64,000 bases of DNA from Viola odorata (lineage: Eukaryota; Streptophyta; Magnoliopsida; Malpighiales; Violaceae). The notes beneath the pieces are model-generated. The model was not told the DNA's origin. It made no database searches and was given only the letters and a program-made list of their open reading frames with translations. The first letter of the stretch is position 1, and each line of letters begins with the position of its first letter. Shown one piece after another: positions 1 through 9,935 of the stretch. The stretch spans positions 15,990,564 to 16,054,563 of the forward strand of contig OY829541.1 of assembly GCA_963691705.1 (NCBI GenBank). The letters are read 5' to 3'. Position numbers and translations under genes: made by a program.

Positions 1-800
1 TCTCTCACTCCTGATCTGCCCATCACCAACACAAACCCATCGCCGACACCACACAAAAATCAATCCGCCGCCGCCAGCGACCATAACAACTACACCGCTA
101 TTCCTGACCATCACAACCATATCATGACTCATGAGAGAGTCACAATCAAAAGAATTTCCATGCTTACTCATTAATAATAAAAACAAAATTGTGACCAAAT
201 TCCAGCAAAAACACAGAATGAAAATAAATAATCAAATTGACAAGTAAGAAGAAGATGAGTATGCAGTGAGGTTATAGAGATGAAGACGAGTCAAAGTCGC
301 GCGAGGGTTATTGGGAATAGAACATGTGTGTACGATAGAGGCGAGGAAATCGGGATGGAGGAGAGAAGGAAATGGTGCGCCCAACATTGAGTGTGGCAGC
401 AAGGAAATCGGTGAGGGAGGACGATGAGAGAAGAAGGAAATTGGCGAGTACTTAGGGTTAGGGTTAGTGGCGGCAAGGAAATTGGAAAAGGAAAGGAAAT
501 CGGGATGGGAAATGGGAAATGGGAATTGGCAACATAACATGTGTGTACTTACTTACTTAGGGTTAGAGTTAAGGTTGGTTTTTTTGCGATTTATGAAAAG
601 GTGGCCCGCGAACTGACCCGCCAGGTTATGTACTTTTTTGAAATTTTGGCGGATCAGGTCGATTCGTGTTGGCGGGTTGGGTGGGTCAAATGTTCCTTTT
701 CATCTCTTCTTCTCAAACAACAAAACAAACCCACATCCTCTCCTTCTCAATCAACACAAACCCAGCATTTTTTGTTCTTTTCTTTTTCGTTTCTGTTTTT
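1..800. other. No gene recognised
   Basis: AT- and pyrimidine-rich sequence. The open frames on both strands are low-complexity (Ser/Pro/Phe-rich), begin mostly at non-ATG codons and show no motif I recognise. Around 610-690 there are CCCGC/GCGGG-rich words in both orientations that resemble subterminal sequence of plant hAT-type elements, but I cannot define ends or a target duplication. A CCCTAA-like doublet near 460 is too short to be telomeric. Confidence 0.4.
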
Positions 801-1004
801 TCTGTTTTTGTTTCCGTGGTTCTGGGTCATTTTTTTTACAAAAGGGGTTAAGGAAATTGATTTTGGATTTTGGGTTGAGAAAATTGGTTTTGGATTTTGG
901 GTGTGGCCGGCGGTGGTGAGAAGATCTGTTTTTATTTCCATGGTTCTAGGTCATTTTTCTTACAAAGGGGGTTAACGAAATTGATTTTGTATTTTGGGTT
1001 GAGA
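801..1004. repeat. 80-bp direct repeat, two copies
   Basis: Two copies of about 80 bp lie at 801-880 and 925-1004. Both run from a TCTGTTTTT word through GGTTCT(G/A)GGTCATTTTT to TTTTGGGTTGAGA. They differ at several positions, so the duplication is not recent. No function is apparent. Confidence 0.7.
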
Positions 1005-1494
1005 GCGCAATTAATTTTTCATGAATTTATTCGGTGTGAACAAAATTAGTACTCTACAAGAGATTTTTTTTGTTAAAAAACTCTTCTTTTAAGAATTTTT
1101 TCATCCTTAATTCATATTTTAAATTCGAGCATAAAAAATACAGAGAAAATCTTGATCTTTAGAAACTTCCTTATGCTATTCAAACAAGGTTTATTAGTCT
1201 ATGTTGTAAAGATAAATAGGAACCGAAAAATATTTATACATTTTGAAAAGAAAATCCATGAAATGGAAAATATCTTGTAGGCGATTACTACCAATGGTCA
1301 GTCAAACAGTCTACACTTGATCCCCCGTTGACCATCTGTCTGCGTGCCGACCACCGCGGCAAATCCATCTGGACCGTTCGTTTCACATCCCCATAACATC
1401 AAATCAATTTCCGAGAACAATTAACACATTAATCACGTGGCTCAGACAATCAATACTCCACCATACAAAAATCCCCACCGAAGAAAGAAATTGG
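1005..1494. other. AT-rich stretch, nothing recognised
   Basis: No coding frame, RNA gene or element end is visible. It ends where the hAT-like CCGAACCGG-rich sequence begins. Confidence 0.4.
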
Positions 1495-2690
1495 TAAGGG
1501 TGTACAAAATCATCCCGAACCGGACTAACCCGAACCGTTGTTTTTTTTTTAAACCATCAGTGGAGAACCGGACCGAACTAGAAATTTTCGGTTTAGTCCG
1601 GTTCTCCATATCTAAAAACTAGGGATGACGATTTCGCTCACAGATATGGATATCCGCCCAATATCCGCAATTGTAAGTGGATATTACCCGCACATTGTGG
1701 ATATTTTACGGGTATGAATATACCCGCACTCGCAAAGTGCGGATATGGATGTGGGTAAAGACGCTCCAATACACGCACTAAATACCCGCGATAAATATAA
1801 TATATTTTAATGTATAATTAATTAAGTAACTGGACACTAGTCTAGAGTAGAAGCAGAAAAGTTCCTCGACACCAATTGTATCCAGTCGATTTCTTCGTTG
1901 TTCTAATTTTTCTGCACCTCCGGTTAGAAACCGCGCTCCACAACAAGGTACTTTTCTGATGGTTTAGGGCCGCATGTTTAGATTATTACCATGACATTGA
2001 CAAATGATAATTGTAAATAAATTCAAGTTACCTTATTAATAAATTAATAAATAGTTCTCTTTTTTATTATATTTATGTTAAGTGATTGGTTTATCATGTT
2101 AAGATCTTACTTTTTCATAAAAAACTAATAGGGATGTTAAATTGCAAGCCGGAGCTGCTATTTCTTTTACTAAATTGTATTTTTTTGTGAATTATTTTTT
2201 TTTTGTTGGATTATCATGTTGGATTAGTGTATCGTATTATTGTGTGATATTATTATTAAATTAGATTTTTTTTATATATATTAATTTGATTGAAATTTGA
2301 AATTCAACCAAATTTGCGGGTATCCGTGAGTAATCCGTGGATATTAATTTGATTGAAATTTGAAATTCAATCAAATTTGCGGGTACAATTACTCTTCCTT
2401 TACCTACTCTATATGGATGCGGGTGCGGGTATGAATAGTGCTTACCCACCCCATTATCATCCCTACTAAAAACTATAAACTGAATCGTAGAACCGGTAAA
2501 ACCGTTCATATATATATTTATGCATTTAGGATCAAAGTTTAACTTTGGTTAAGTGGTTAACGCTTAACTCCTCATCTCTCCTTCTAAAGAGAGGTTCCAA
2601 ACTACTTCTTCACCCTTCTTTTTTTTCTTTTCTTTTTTCTTCTTCTTTTTCTTTTAAAAGTACTCTTTTTTTATTTTTATTTTTATTTTA
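1495..2690 (+). mobile_element. Truncated hAT-like element (5' part)
   Basis: Starts TAAGGGTGTACA and continues into CCGAACCGG/CCGGTTCTCC-rich subterminal sequence. This is the same architecture as the start of the larger hAT at 4049 (TAGGGCTGTACA, then CCGG-rich). After removing the nested element at 1620-2465 the sequence resumes with AACCGGTAAAACCG, then a tRNA-like GGTTAAGTGGTTAA...GAGAGGTTCC stretch and T-rich runs, in the same order as in the 4049 element. No 3' terminus was found, so the right half is missing. The right boundary is approximate. Confidence 0.6.
1620..2465. mobile_element. Nested non-autonomous hAT-type element, 846 bp
   Basis: Terminal inverted repeats begin TAGGGATGA at 1620 and end TCATCCCTA at 2465, with ATCCGC/GCGGGT-rich subterminal arms. 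The 8 bases before it (1612-1619) and after it (2466-2473) are both CTAAAAAC, a perfect 8-bp target duplication as expected for the hAT superfamily. There is no transposase ORF. Inside is a direct repeat of about 46 bp (near 2279-2325 and 2343-2389) ending in AATTTGCGGGTA. It sits within the truncated hAT-like element starting at 1495, so it inserted later. Confidence 0.88.
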
Positions 2691-2826
2691 AATAGAAAAC
2701 TTAATTAAGAAAACACTTTCTCTCGCAGTCGCCGCCTGCCTCTCGGCTCCGATGGCCACCACCAACGACAAAACCTACCTCTCTCTTGCCGCCTACAGTG
2801 GGAGAAAACCCAGATAAGATTAAATA

Positions 2827-3030
2827 AGGTAACCTGAGGGTTTCTTTGATTATCGCCTGCAAATAAGGTAACCCAGCTATCTCTAATTCTTCTACCATTC
2901 TTCCTTTGCCAATCGTCTGCTCTAGCTCTACTCGCGCTTTCGCTAGAGTCATGGGCATGCGTAGAAGCTCTACTATGACCCATTCTAGTGTGCTTGATGT
3001 TGTGTCAATCCCAATAACAAATAAAACCTG
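2827..3030 (-). pseudogene. Cytochrome P450 (CYP76-like) gene fragment
   Basis: Reading the minus strand from about 3030 to 2827 gives about 68 residues without a stop. They include the I-helix oxygen-binding region (IGIDTTSSTLEW, where the family normally has AGTDTTS), a PMTLAKARVELEQ stretch, and the K-helix ExxR region (LPYLQAIIKETLRLP). That order and spacing are specific for plant class II P450s, and the wording is closest to CYP76-type monooxygenases of terpenoid/alkaloid metabolism. The fragment lacks the N-terminal half and the heme-binding Cys loop. After KETLRLP it is broken by a small duplication of AATAAGGTAACC. It is a relic; substrate cannot be inferred. Confidence 0.8.
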
Positions 3031-3409
3031 TGTTATACACTATCAATTGAATTGTTTATTAACAAAAGGTTTTCTTTTTTCATTGGGTTTGTTGGTCAAT
3101 TTGATTGGAGTATTTGGTTGGGAGATTGTATTAAGAATTAGGGTCCCAAGAAGTAATTGGGTCTTTGCAGTTTTTTCTATGCACTGAAGTTGTTGGATAA
3201 TAATCTCTAGTGAGCCTGTGTGTATGCTTAATCTCGCCGCCTAATTTTTAGCATCCGATTTCAGTTTTTTTTTTCCAGTGAGCTCTATGCATATTAGCTA
3301 GAGGGTTCTCTCAAATCCCCCAACGCACCAAAACACACTCCCATCTTCCTCCATTTTCTTCTCAATTTCTCTATAATAACTTGATCGATTCTACTTCAGA
3401 TTAGCAACA
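3031..3409 (+). promoter_or_regulatory. Spacer and presumed promoter/5' UTR of the OPR-like gene
   Basis: This separates the P450 relic (minus) from the OPR-like ATG at 3410. It contains a CT/CA-rich leader after about 3310 (TCTCAAATCCCCCAACGC, CTCCATTTTCTTCTC) typical of plant 5' UTRs. No clear TATA box was found. The start context is AGCAACAATGGC, a good plant initiation context. Confidence 0.45.
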
Positions 3410-4048
<639 letters not shown>

Positions 4049-4220
4049 TAGGGCTGTACAAGAACCGGCCCGGACCGAGAACCGACCTTTTTTTGATCCG
4101 AACCGGACCGGCTCGGGTTTTTTTGACCCGGACTGGACCAGATCGGAACTTCCGGTTCGGTCCGGTTTTCTACCCCTCTAAATTCGGGAATCGGCCTGGA
4201 GAACCGGTAGAACCGGAAGT
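4049..4220 (+). repeat. hAT left terminal inverted repeat and subterminal region
   Basis: TAGGGCTGTACAAGAACCGG followed by clustered GGACCG, AACCGG and CCGGTTC words. These short repeats in both orientations are the usual binding region for hAT transposases. It is an imperfect match to the right end. Confidence 0.75.
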
Positions 4221-4303
4221 ATATATATAAAAAAAATATATATATATATATAAAAAAAAAATATATATATATATATATGTACAATAATATCAAAGTTTCC
4301 ATT

Positions 4304-4372
4304 TGGTTCAATGGTTAACTCATCACCTATTGTATTAAAGGGGAGAGGTTCAAATCCTCTTGGCTCCCACTT
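4304..4372 (+). other. tRNA-like segment with pol III A and B box matches
   Basis: TGGTTCAATGG (4304-4314) fits the A-box consensus TRGYNNARNNG, and GGTTCAAATCC (4347-4357) fits the B-box consensus. Bases 4344-4360 fold as a perfect 5-bp T-arm (AGAGG, 7-nt loop, CCTCT), followed by TGGCTCC-CAC where an acceptor 3' strand would lie. The matching 5' acceptor strand is absent, so it is not an intact tRNA gene. A decayed version occurs at the equivalent place in the truncated element (about 2545-2605), so it is part of the hAT family rather than a later insertion. Confidence 0.45.
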
Positions 4373-4475
4373 TTTTTTTTCTTTCTAAACTTAACTCATT
4401 CTATTTCTTTTTTCCTTCTAAACTATATTAAAATTTCTCATGTATGTATATATTTTTTCTAGTAATATAATTGTA

Positions 4476-5806
4476 AACTCAATTAAAAATCCTCATTTTT
4501 TTCTTTTAATTTGTTATTTTAAATACAAAATTGTATTAAGGATGTTATATGAACTAAGAAATAAAATTTTAATAGCCATTTATATAGTTAAGATGAGACA
4601 TACTAGTAATATATTATTGTAAATTGTAATAGTCATTTATATAGTTAATATGTATAAATTAAGACCATTAATTATTAATAATATAGTTACTAATTATTAT
4701 CAATTGTCATAAAATTAAAATTTACACATTGTTTAGAGTTTTATCCTTTTAATTTAAATTGTATTAATGTTTAAATTACTAATGTATTATGCATTTTTCC
4801 TTTTTTTCTTTTAACCTCAATTAAAAGTCCTCATTTTTTTCTTTTTATTTGTTACTTTAAATATAAAATTTTATTAAGGATGTTATATTACCTAAGAAAA
4901 AAATATTTAATAGCCATTTATATAGTTAAGATGACACATATTAGTAATATATTATTGTAAATTGTAATAGCCATTTATATAGTTAATGTGTATAAAGTAA
5001 GACCATTAATTATTAATAATATAGTTTAGGGATTATTATTAATTGTCATAAAATTAAAATTTACACATTGTTTAGAGTTTTATACTTTTAATTTAAATTG
5101 TATTAATGTTTAAATTACTAATGTATTATGCATTTTTCCTTTTTTTCTTTTAAACTCAATTAAAAGTCCTCATTTTTTTCTTTTTATTTGTTACTTTAAA
5201 TACAGAATTTTATTAAGGATGTTATATTACCTAAGAAAAAAAAAATTAATCATTTATATAGTTAAGATGACACATACTAGTAATATATTATTGTAAATTG
5301 TAATAGCCATTTATATAGTTAATGTGTATAAAGTAAGACCATTAATTATTAATAATATAGTTTAGGGATTATTATCAATTGTCATAAAATTAAAATTTAC
5401 TAATTGTTTAGAGTTTTATGCTTTTAATTTAAATTGTATTAATGTTTAAATTACTAATGTATTATGCATTTATCCTTTTTTTATTTTAAACTCAATTAAA
5501 AGTCCTCATTTTTTTCTTTTTATTTTTTACTTTAAATACAGAATTTTATTAAGGATGTTATATTACCTAAGAAAAAAAATTTAATAGCCATTTATATAGT
5601 TAAGATGACACATACTATTAATATATTATTGTAAATTGTAATAGCCATTTATATAGTTAATGTGTATAAAGTAAGACCATTAATTATTAATAATATAGTT
5701 TAGGGATTATTATCAATTGTCATAAAATTAAAATTGACTAATTGTTTAGAGTTTTATGCTTTTAATTTAAATTGTATTAATGTTTAAATTGCTAATGTAT
5801 TATTGT
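4476..5806. repeat. Four tandem copies of a ~338-bp AT-rich unit
   Basis: Units start at AACTCAATTAAAA-like words at 4476, 4813, 5153 and 5489 (periods 337, 340 and 336); the last ends near 5806. Each contains TAGCCATTTATATAG, TAAGATGA(C/G)ACATACTA and ATTAATTATTAATAATATAG in the same order. Copies differ by scattered substitutions. No ORF. They lie between the left terminus and the transposase promoter. Confidence 0.9.
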
Positions 5807-5815
5807 AAATCATGT

Positions 5816-6332
5816 TCAATGTCAAAACGACGTGTTTAATGTCAAAACGACGTCATTTTGACATTTCGACCAAATCAAAATTGAAATTAGATTGTAGGAA
5901 ACCCTAACTCCTCTCTCTATCGTCAAACTGAAACAAACTCAAGCGCACACACACAGCAGCCGCACACAACGTCTCCTGTCCTCTCCTCTCTCGTCGCAGC
6001 TTCCATCGCAGCCGGTAGCCACGTCTCTCTCTCTCGCAAGCGCCCGGCGTCAGCCCCTCACTCTCTCTCGCGGCCTTCAGCCACCTCTCCTCTCTCGTTG
6101 CAACAAAATCAGTCGCCGACTCGCTGTCACGGTTTCTTCCTCCTCTCCTCTCTCATCCGGTCAGAACCATCCATCAATGTAAGTCATCAATGTTATTTTA
6201 ATTAATTTGTTAGGTCTGCCACTGATTTAAATTAATTTGTTAGGTCTGCGACTGATTTTAATTAATTGGTTTAGGTCTGCTACGCTTAATTTGTTTTCTA
6301 ACTATCGATAATTGCTCTGTTTCGTAGAGATA
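5816..6332 (+). promoter_or_regulatory. hAT transposase promoter region, leader and leader intron
   Basis: The word AATGTCAAAACGACGT occurs twice about 20 bp apart (from 5818 and 5838). The second extends into a near-palindrome centred on ACGT (5841-5862; one mismatched pair). A CT-rich leader follows (5900-6170). A probable leader intron has donor GTAAGT at 6179 and acceptor TTCGTAG ending at 6327. The first ATG after it is at 6333. No unambiguous TATA box was seen. Confidence 0.5.
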
Positions 6333-6659
6333 ATGGAGTCGGGGTCCAGGTCTCCTATCATTGGAAGTGGAAGTGGAAGTGCACCAGTAGAGATGCCGAT
6401 GTCATCTACACAACAAGGGGATATACAACTGCAATCAACTGTGGGGGCAGACAGAGTGGAAGTCAATGAAGAGTCACAAGAAGAAACCGAGGGAAAGAAA
6501 AGAAAGGAAAAGTCATTCGTTTGGGATCATGTCATCAAGTTCACAACTCGTAATAATGAGTTAAAGGTACGATGTAAATATTGCAAGAAATCTGAGTATA
6601 AGTATGATCCTAAAGATCTTGGCACATCTTCAATTAGGAAGCATTTGTTTAAATGTTGA
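6333..6659 (+). CDS. N-terminal BED zinc-finger part of hAT transposase
   Basis: ATG at 6333, six bases after the leader-intron acceptor, opens a 108-codon frame. The first ~65 residues are Ser/Gly/Glu-rich, then a basic KKRKEK patch, then a BED-type zinc finger: FVWDHVIKF, CKYCKK (Cys pair) and SIRKHLFKC (His and Cys ligands), about residues 65-108. BED fingers bind the ends of hAT elements. The frame stops at TGA 6657-6659. The transposase domain resumes in the same frame at 6735, but the segment between reads sensibly only in another frame (about 6659-6770, including SMSQSQLSFN). This indicates two compensating frame breaks in one original gene. Confidence 0.8.
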   Translation: MESGSRSPIIGSGSGSAPVEMPMSSTQQGDIQLQSTVGADRVEVNEESQEETEGKKRKEKSFVWDHVIKFTTRNNELKVRCKYCKKSEYKYDPKDLGTSSIRKHLFKC

Positions 6660-6734
6660 AAGGGCAATTTTTCCAATCACTTAAACTCAGTGCTGAAAGT
6701 GAAGGGTCAATGAGTCAATCACAGTTAAGTTTTA

Positions 6735-8516
6735 ATGCGAGTAACGAGTGTGTTAACTACTTGGAGATTTAACCAGAACAAGTGTAGGAAGGCATTGGCA
6801 TACATGGTTATTGTTGATGAAAAACCTTTTAAAATGGTTGAGGGTAAAGGTTTTAAGCACTTTTATTCTGAACTGCAACCTAAGTTTGTAATTCCTTCAC
6901 GAGTTACAGTAGCGAGGGATCGTTATGAGATGTTTGTGGAGGAAAGATTGAAGCTGAAAAGTAGCATGTCATTTAACTGTAGGAAGGTCTGCCTTACTAC
7001 AGACACATGGACTTCCAATCAAAGGATTAATTATTTGTGCCTTAGTGCTCATTATATTGACTCAAATTGGAAATTGCAAAAAAGAATTATAAATTTTTGT
7101 CCAATTTCTAGTCATAAAGGTAAGGTAATTGGTAAAATGATTGAGAAATGTTTGTTGGAGTGGGGTATTGATAAGGTTATGTCAGTAACTGTTGATAATG
7201 CTAGTTCAAATGATGTTGCGGTAGGGTATTTGCAAAAAAGAGTCAATCATTGGAAGGGTAGTGTTTTGAATGGGGAGTTTCTACATATGAGGTGTGTTGC
7301 ACATATAATGAATTTAGTTGTTAGTGATGGGCTTAAACTTGCTACTCCTTCAATTATTCGAGTCCGAAATGCAGTCAGATATGTGAGGCAATCACCGATG
7401 AGATTTGAAAAATTCAAAGCATGTGTTGTGGAAGAAAGGATCGCTAGTGAAGCTTTGTTGTCTCTTGATGTGTGCACCCGATGGAACTCAACTTACTTGA
7501 TGTTAGAAACAGCTTTAAAATTACAATCTGCTTTTGATAGATATGTGGGGTTGGTTTTAAATTGTAGAAGTGAAGTTGGTGAGGATGAAGAACTTGATTG
7601 TAGAAAGGGAATGCCCAAGGAAGAAGATTGGGTTCATATCAAGAACATGGTCAGATTTTTGAAATGTTTCTACATGCTTACTTTAAGTGTTTCGGGTACT
7701 AAATACACTACTTCTAATATTTGTTTGAATAAAGTGTATGAGGTAGATTTTAGGTTGAAACAAATGTGCAACAATGTTGATTTTGAGGTGGCTGATATGG
7801 CATTGCAAATGAAGAAAAAGTGTGACAAATATTGGGGAGATGCAAAAAAAATTAATGTGATGTTGTTTATTGCGGTCGTGTTAGATCCAAGGTACAAGTT
7901 GGGTTACGGAAATTTTGTGATTAACAACATGTATGACATTGAATGTGCAGTGGTGTTAATTGAAAAGGTTGCAAGGAACCTTAATGCATTATGTGCAGAG
8001 TATGAAAGGGAGAATAACGTTTCCAATGTCAATGTAGAAGCTTCTTCTTCTAATGTTGAATCATTGACAATGCCTATGGATTTAGATGTTGATGATATGG
8101 ATAGTGGATATGGATCAGCTGCATGTGCCTATGAATATAGGTATAGAAAAGAATTGGCTCAACGAGAGGGAGTTCAGAAAAAATCAGAGTTAGATCGTTA
8201 TCTTGAGGAAGAGACGATAACAAATTTTGAATCTTTTGACATTTTGGAGTGGTGGAAGGTTAACAATGTTCGATTTCCTACTCTCTCATTGATAGCATGG
8301 AATGTTTTGGCTATTCAGACTTCTACCGTCGCATCAGAATCTACATTTAGTTGTAGTGGTCGCATCCTTGATGATTTTCGAAGCTCTTTGTCCGCAAAAA
8401 TTGTAGAGGCGCTGGTTTGCACTGAAGATTGGTTGAGAGCACCAACTTATGATTATCATTGTACGACTGAAGAGACGATGAAAGAGGTTGATGAGCTTGA
8501 GAAAGGTAATATTTAA
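6735..8516 (+). CDS. hAT transposase catalytic and dimerisation domains
   Basis: The 593-codon frame encodes a plant ZBED/hAT transposase of the RICESLEEPER/DAYSLEEPER type. Visible in order: FNQNKCRKALAYMV (about 12-25), IPSRVTVARD, a first catalytic Asp in CLTTDTWTSN (D about 90), VTVDNASSND (second Asp), MRCVAHIMNLVV (Cys-His insertion-domain motif), TRWNSTYLML, and the C-terminal hATC dimerisation domain (ELDRYLEEE, WWKVN, and ASESTFSCSGRI with the likely catalytic Glu). It ends at TAA 8516. The enzyme would excise and insert the element at 8-bp targets in the nucleus. The listed ATG lies inside the gene; the natural N-terminus is the BED ORF at 6333. Frame breaks between them suggest a decayed copy. 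Confidence 0.9.
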   Translation: MRVTSVLTTWRFNQNKCRKALAYMVIVDEKPFKMVEGKGFKHFYSELQPKFVIPSRVTVARDRYEMFVEERLKLKSSMSFNCRKVCLTTDTWTSNQRINYLCLSAHYIDSNWKLQKRIINFCPISSHKGKVIGKMIEKCLLEWGIDKVMSVTVDNASSNDVAVGYLQKRVNHWKGSVLNGEFLHMRCVAHIMNLVVSDGLKLATPSIIRVRNAVRYVRQSPMRFEKFKACVVEERIASEALLSLDVCTRWNSTYLMLETALKLQSAFDRYVGLVLNCRSEVGEDEELDCRKGMPKEEDWVHIKNMVRFLKCFYMLTLSVSGTKYTTSNICLNKVYEVDFRLKQMCNNVDFEVADMALQMKKKCDKYWGDAKKINVMLFIAVVLDPRYKLGYGNFVINNMYDIECAVVLIEKVARNLNALCAEYERENNVSNVNVEASSSNVESLTMPMDLDVDDMDSGYGSAACAYEYRYRKELAQREGVQKKSELDRYLEEETITNFESFDILEWWKVNNVRFPTLSLIAWNVLAIQTSTVASESTFSCSGRILDDFRSSLSAKIVEALVCTEDWLRAPTYDYHCTTEETMKEVDELEKGNI

Positions 8517-9639
8517 GTTTAATTTTTTTTAGCTATGAATTGGTTATTTACTATGTGATTAATTTTAATCTTCTGTAAATGGCAGCCTTCGTGGATATAA
8601 ACTTTGCACCTTCAGTGATAGATATTACTTCATGAAGATTTTAAGTGATGGTTGCAGGTTAGTCAAGTTCTTATTTTGGATACGGATTTGCTTGTTTTGG
8701 ATTAATTCAGCTTTATTTCTAGATCTGTTTATTGTTTAGTGTGGAAATGCAGGAGTTGCTTGAATTGCTTGGATCTGCGTTTGGGTTGTTAATGTTGTAC
8801 TATTTATTGTTGAATTGATTATTATATTGGTTCTATCATATTGAGCATGTGATGGGAAAGGAAGAAGCTTGTTCTCATTAAAAGAATGTCGTCACACACT
8901 AATAGTAGGCAGAGAAAATTGGTCAAATGTAGATAACTAGGGTCAGAGGACAATAATCATGGAAGTGTATTTGGATAAAAATCTTGCTTTCTCTGATGCT
9001 TGGTGTGTCATCGGCATAATCATGTCTGGTTATCATGTTGGATACATGTTGTACACAGCCCATGTGCATAGATCTTAATTGTTTAGGTAAAGATGACAAA
9101 AGTGAAATTGCATAGAGTACTGCACTAATATATTTCAGGTTGTGTTGGGTGGAATTATCATAGCAATTGAGATAATTGATATTACATTTTATTATTCAAG
9201 TTGGAACAATGCTTTATAAGTTCATAGTTATCTTGCATCTATCTCTATTGATTTATTTTTAGCTGAAGGACATGGCTGAAAGATTGCCTGTTGGAGCTCC
9301 GACAAACAGCAATTCCCCCTCGTATTTTTCTACAACCACTCCTCCAAGGGATGTTTCTTCTGCAGTCATTGAGCAATTGGGTAGTCCAATGGTTTTTCAC
9401 GAACTAGATTCAAGTAGACATCGTCACCACCACCTGTGTTGCATCTTTGGTTGGATTCACCGGATCATTTGTGTTTATTTTGGATCCATATTAATCTATA
9501 ATTAGTTGTCCTGGATATAATATTTTGGATCATTTGTGCTGGAGTGGATATGTATTTTGGATCATTTGTGCTAATTTTGGATCCATATTTGTTTTTGAGT
9601 AGGAGTATTTTTATTGATTATTATTATTTTTTAAAAAAA
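8517..9639 (+). other. 3' region of the hAT element, no gene
   Basis: Untranslated sequence after the transposase stop. GT/AG-like sites near 8510 and 8585 could be a terminal intron. The open frame at 9272-9505 has an ATG but is Ser/Thr/His-rich with no domain, and I do not call it. Near 9520-9590 the phrase TTTTGGATCATTTGTGCT is repeated. Confidence 0.5.
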
Positions 9640-9820
9640 GGAAAAAATTCCAGGTCAGAACCAGAACCGGCCCGGTCCGACCCGAAAAAATTGGAACCGG
9701 CTTGGCCCGGACCGGAAGTGTCCGGTCCGGCCCGATTCTGAATCAGACAAGAACCACTATTTCCGGTCTGGTCCGGTCCTAGCTCAAGAACCGGTCCAGA
9801 CCGGACCGTGTACACTCCTA
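9640..9820 (-). repeat. hAT right terminal inverted repeat and subterminal region
   Basis: Dense CCGG words (GAACCGG, GGTCCGG, CCCGGACCGG), ending GTGTACACTCCTA at 9820. The reverse complement starts TAGGAGTGTACA, matching the left end. Followed by the target duplication ATTTTATC. Confidence 0.75.
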
Positions 9821-9935
9821 ATTTTATCGGCATAAATTAAGCCGGTATCGACAAAATGAGTCGTTCACCTAATAAATTTAGAGATACAAGAAAAGAAGTG
9901 GATATTGTTCGATTCTGGAATTAGGTTGAAGGGAT

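Larger units (their letters stand above)
4049..9820 (+). mobile_element. hAT-superfamily DNA transposon, 5.77 kb, with transposase
   Basis: Left end TAGGGCTGTACA; the right end is the reverse complement of TAGGAGTGTACA. Both are followed by about 150 bp of CCGG/GGACCGG-rich subterminal sequence in opposite orientation. Flanking 8-mers are ATTTTATT (4041-4048) and ATTTTATC (9821-9828), a 7/8 target duplication. In order it holds a tRNA-like segment, four 338-bp tandem repeats, a promoter and CT-rich leader with an intron, a BED zinc-finger ORF, a hAT transposase ORF, and a long 3' region. It sits in intron 2 of the OPR-like gene. The transposase frame is broken, so this copy is probably no longer autonomous. 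Confidence 0.9.

Noticed and set aside
459..480. Telomere-like GGGTTAGGGTTAG
   Set aside because: Only two imperfect copies, and plant telomere repeats are TTTAGGG. Chance or low-complexity.
541..975. 144-residue plus-strand open frame
   Set aside because: Starts at GTG, is low-complexity and Phe-rich, and covers the 80-bp direct repeat. No domain or plausible start.
4304..4372. Functional tRNA gene
   Set aside because: The T-arm and boxes fit, but there is no matching 5' acceptor strand or convincing anticodon arm.
9272..9505. 77-residue frame with ATG in the hAT 3' region
   Set aside because: No motif, short, and in the region expected to be untranslated. Kept only as a note.
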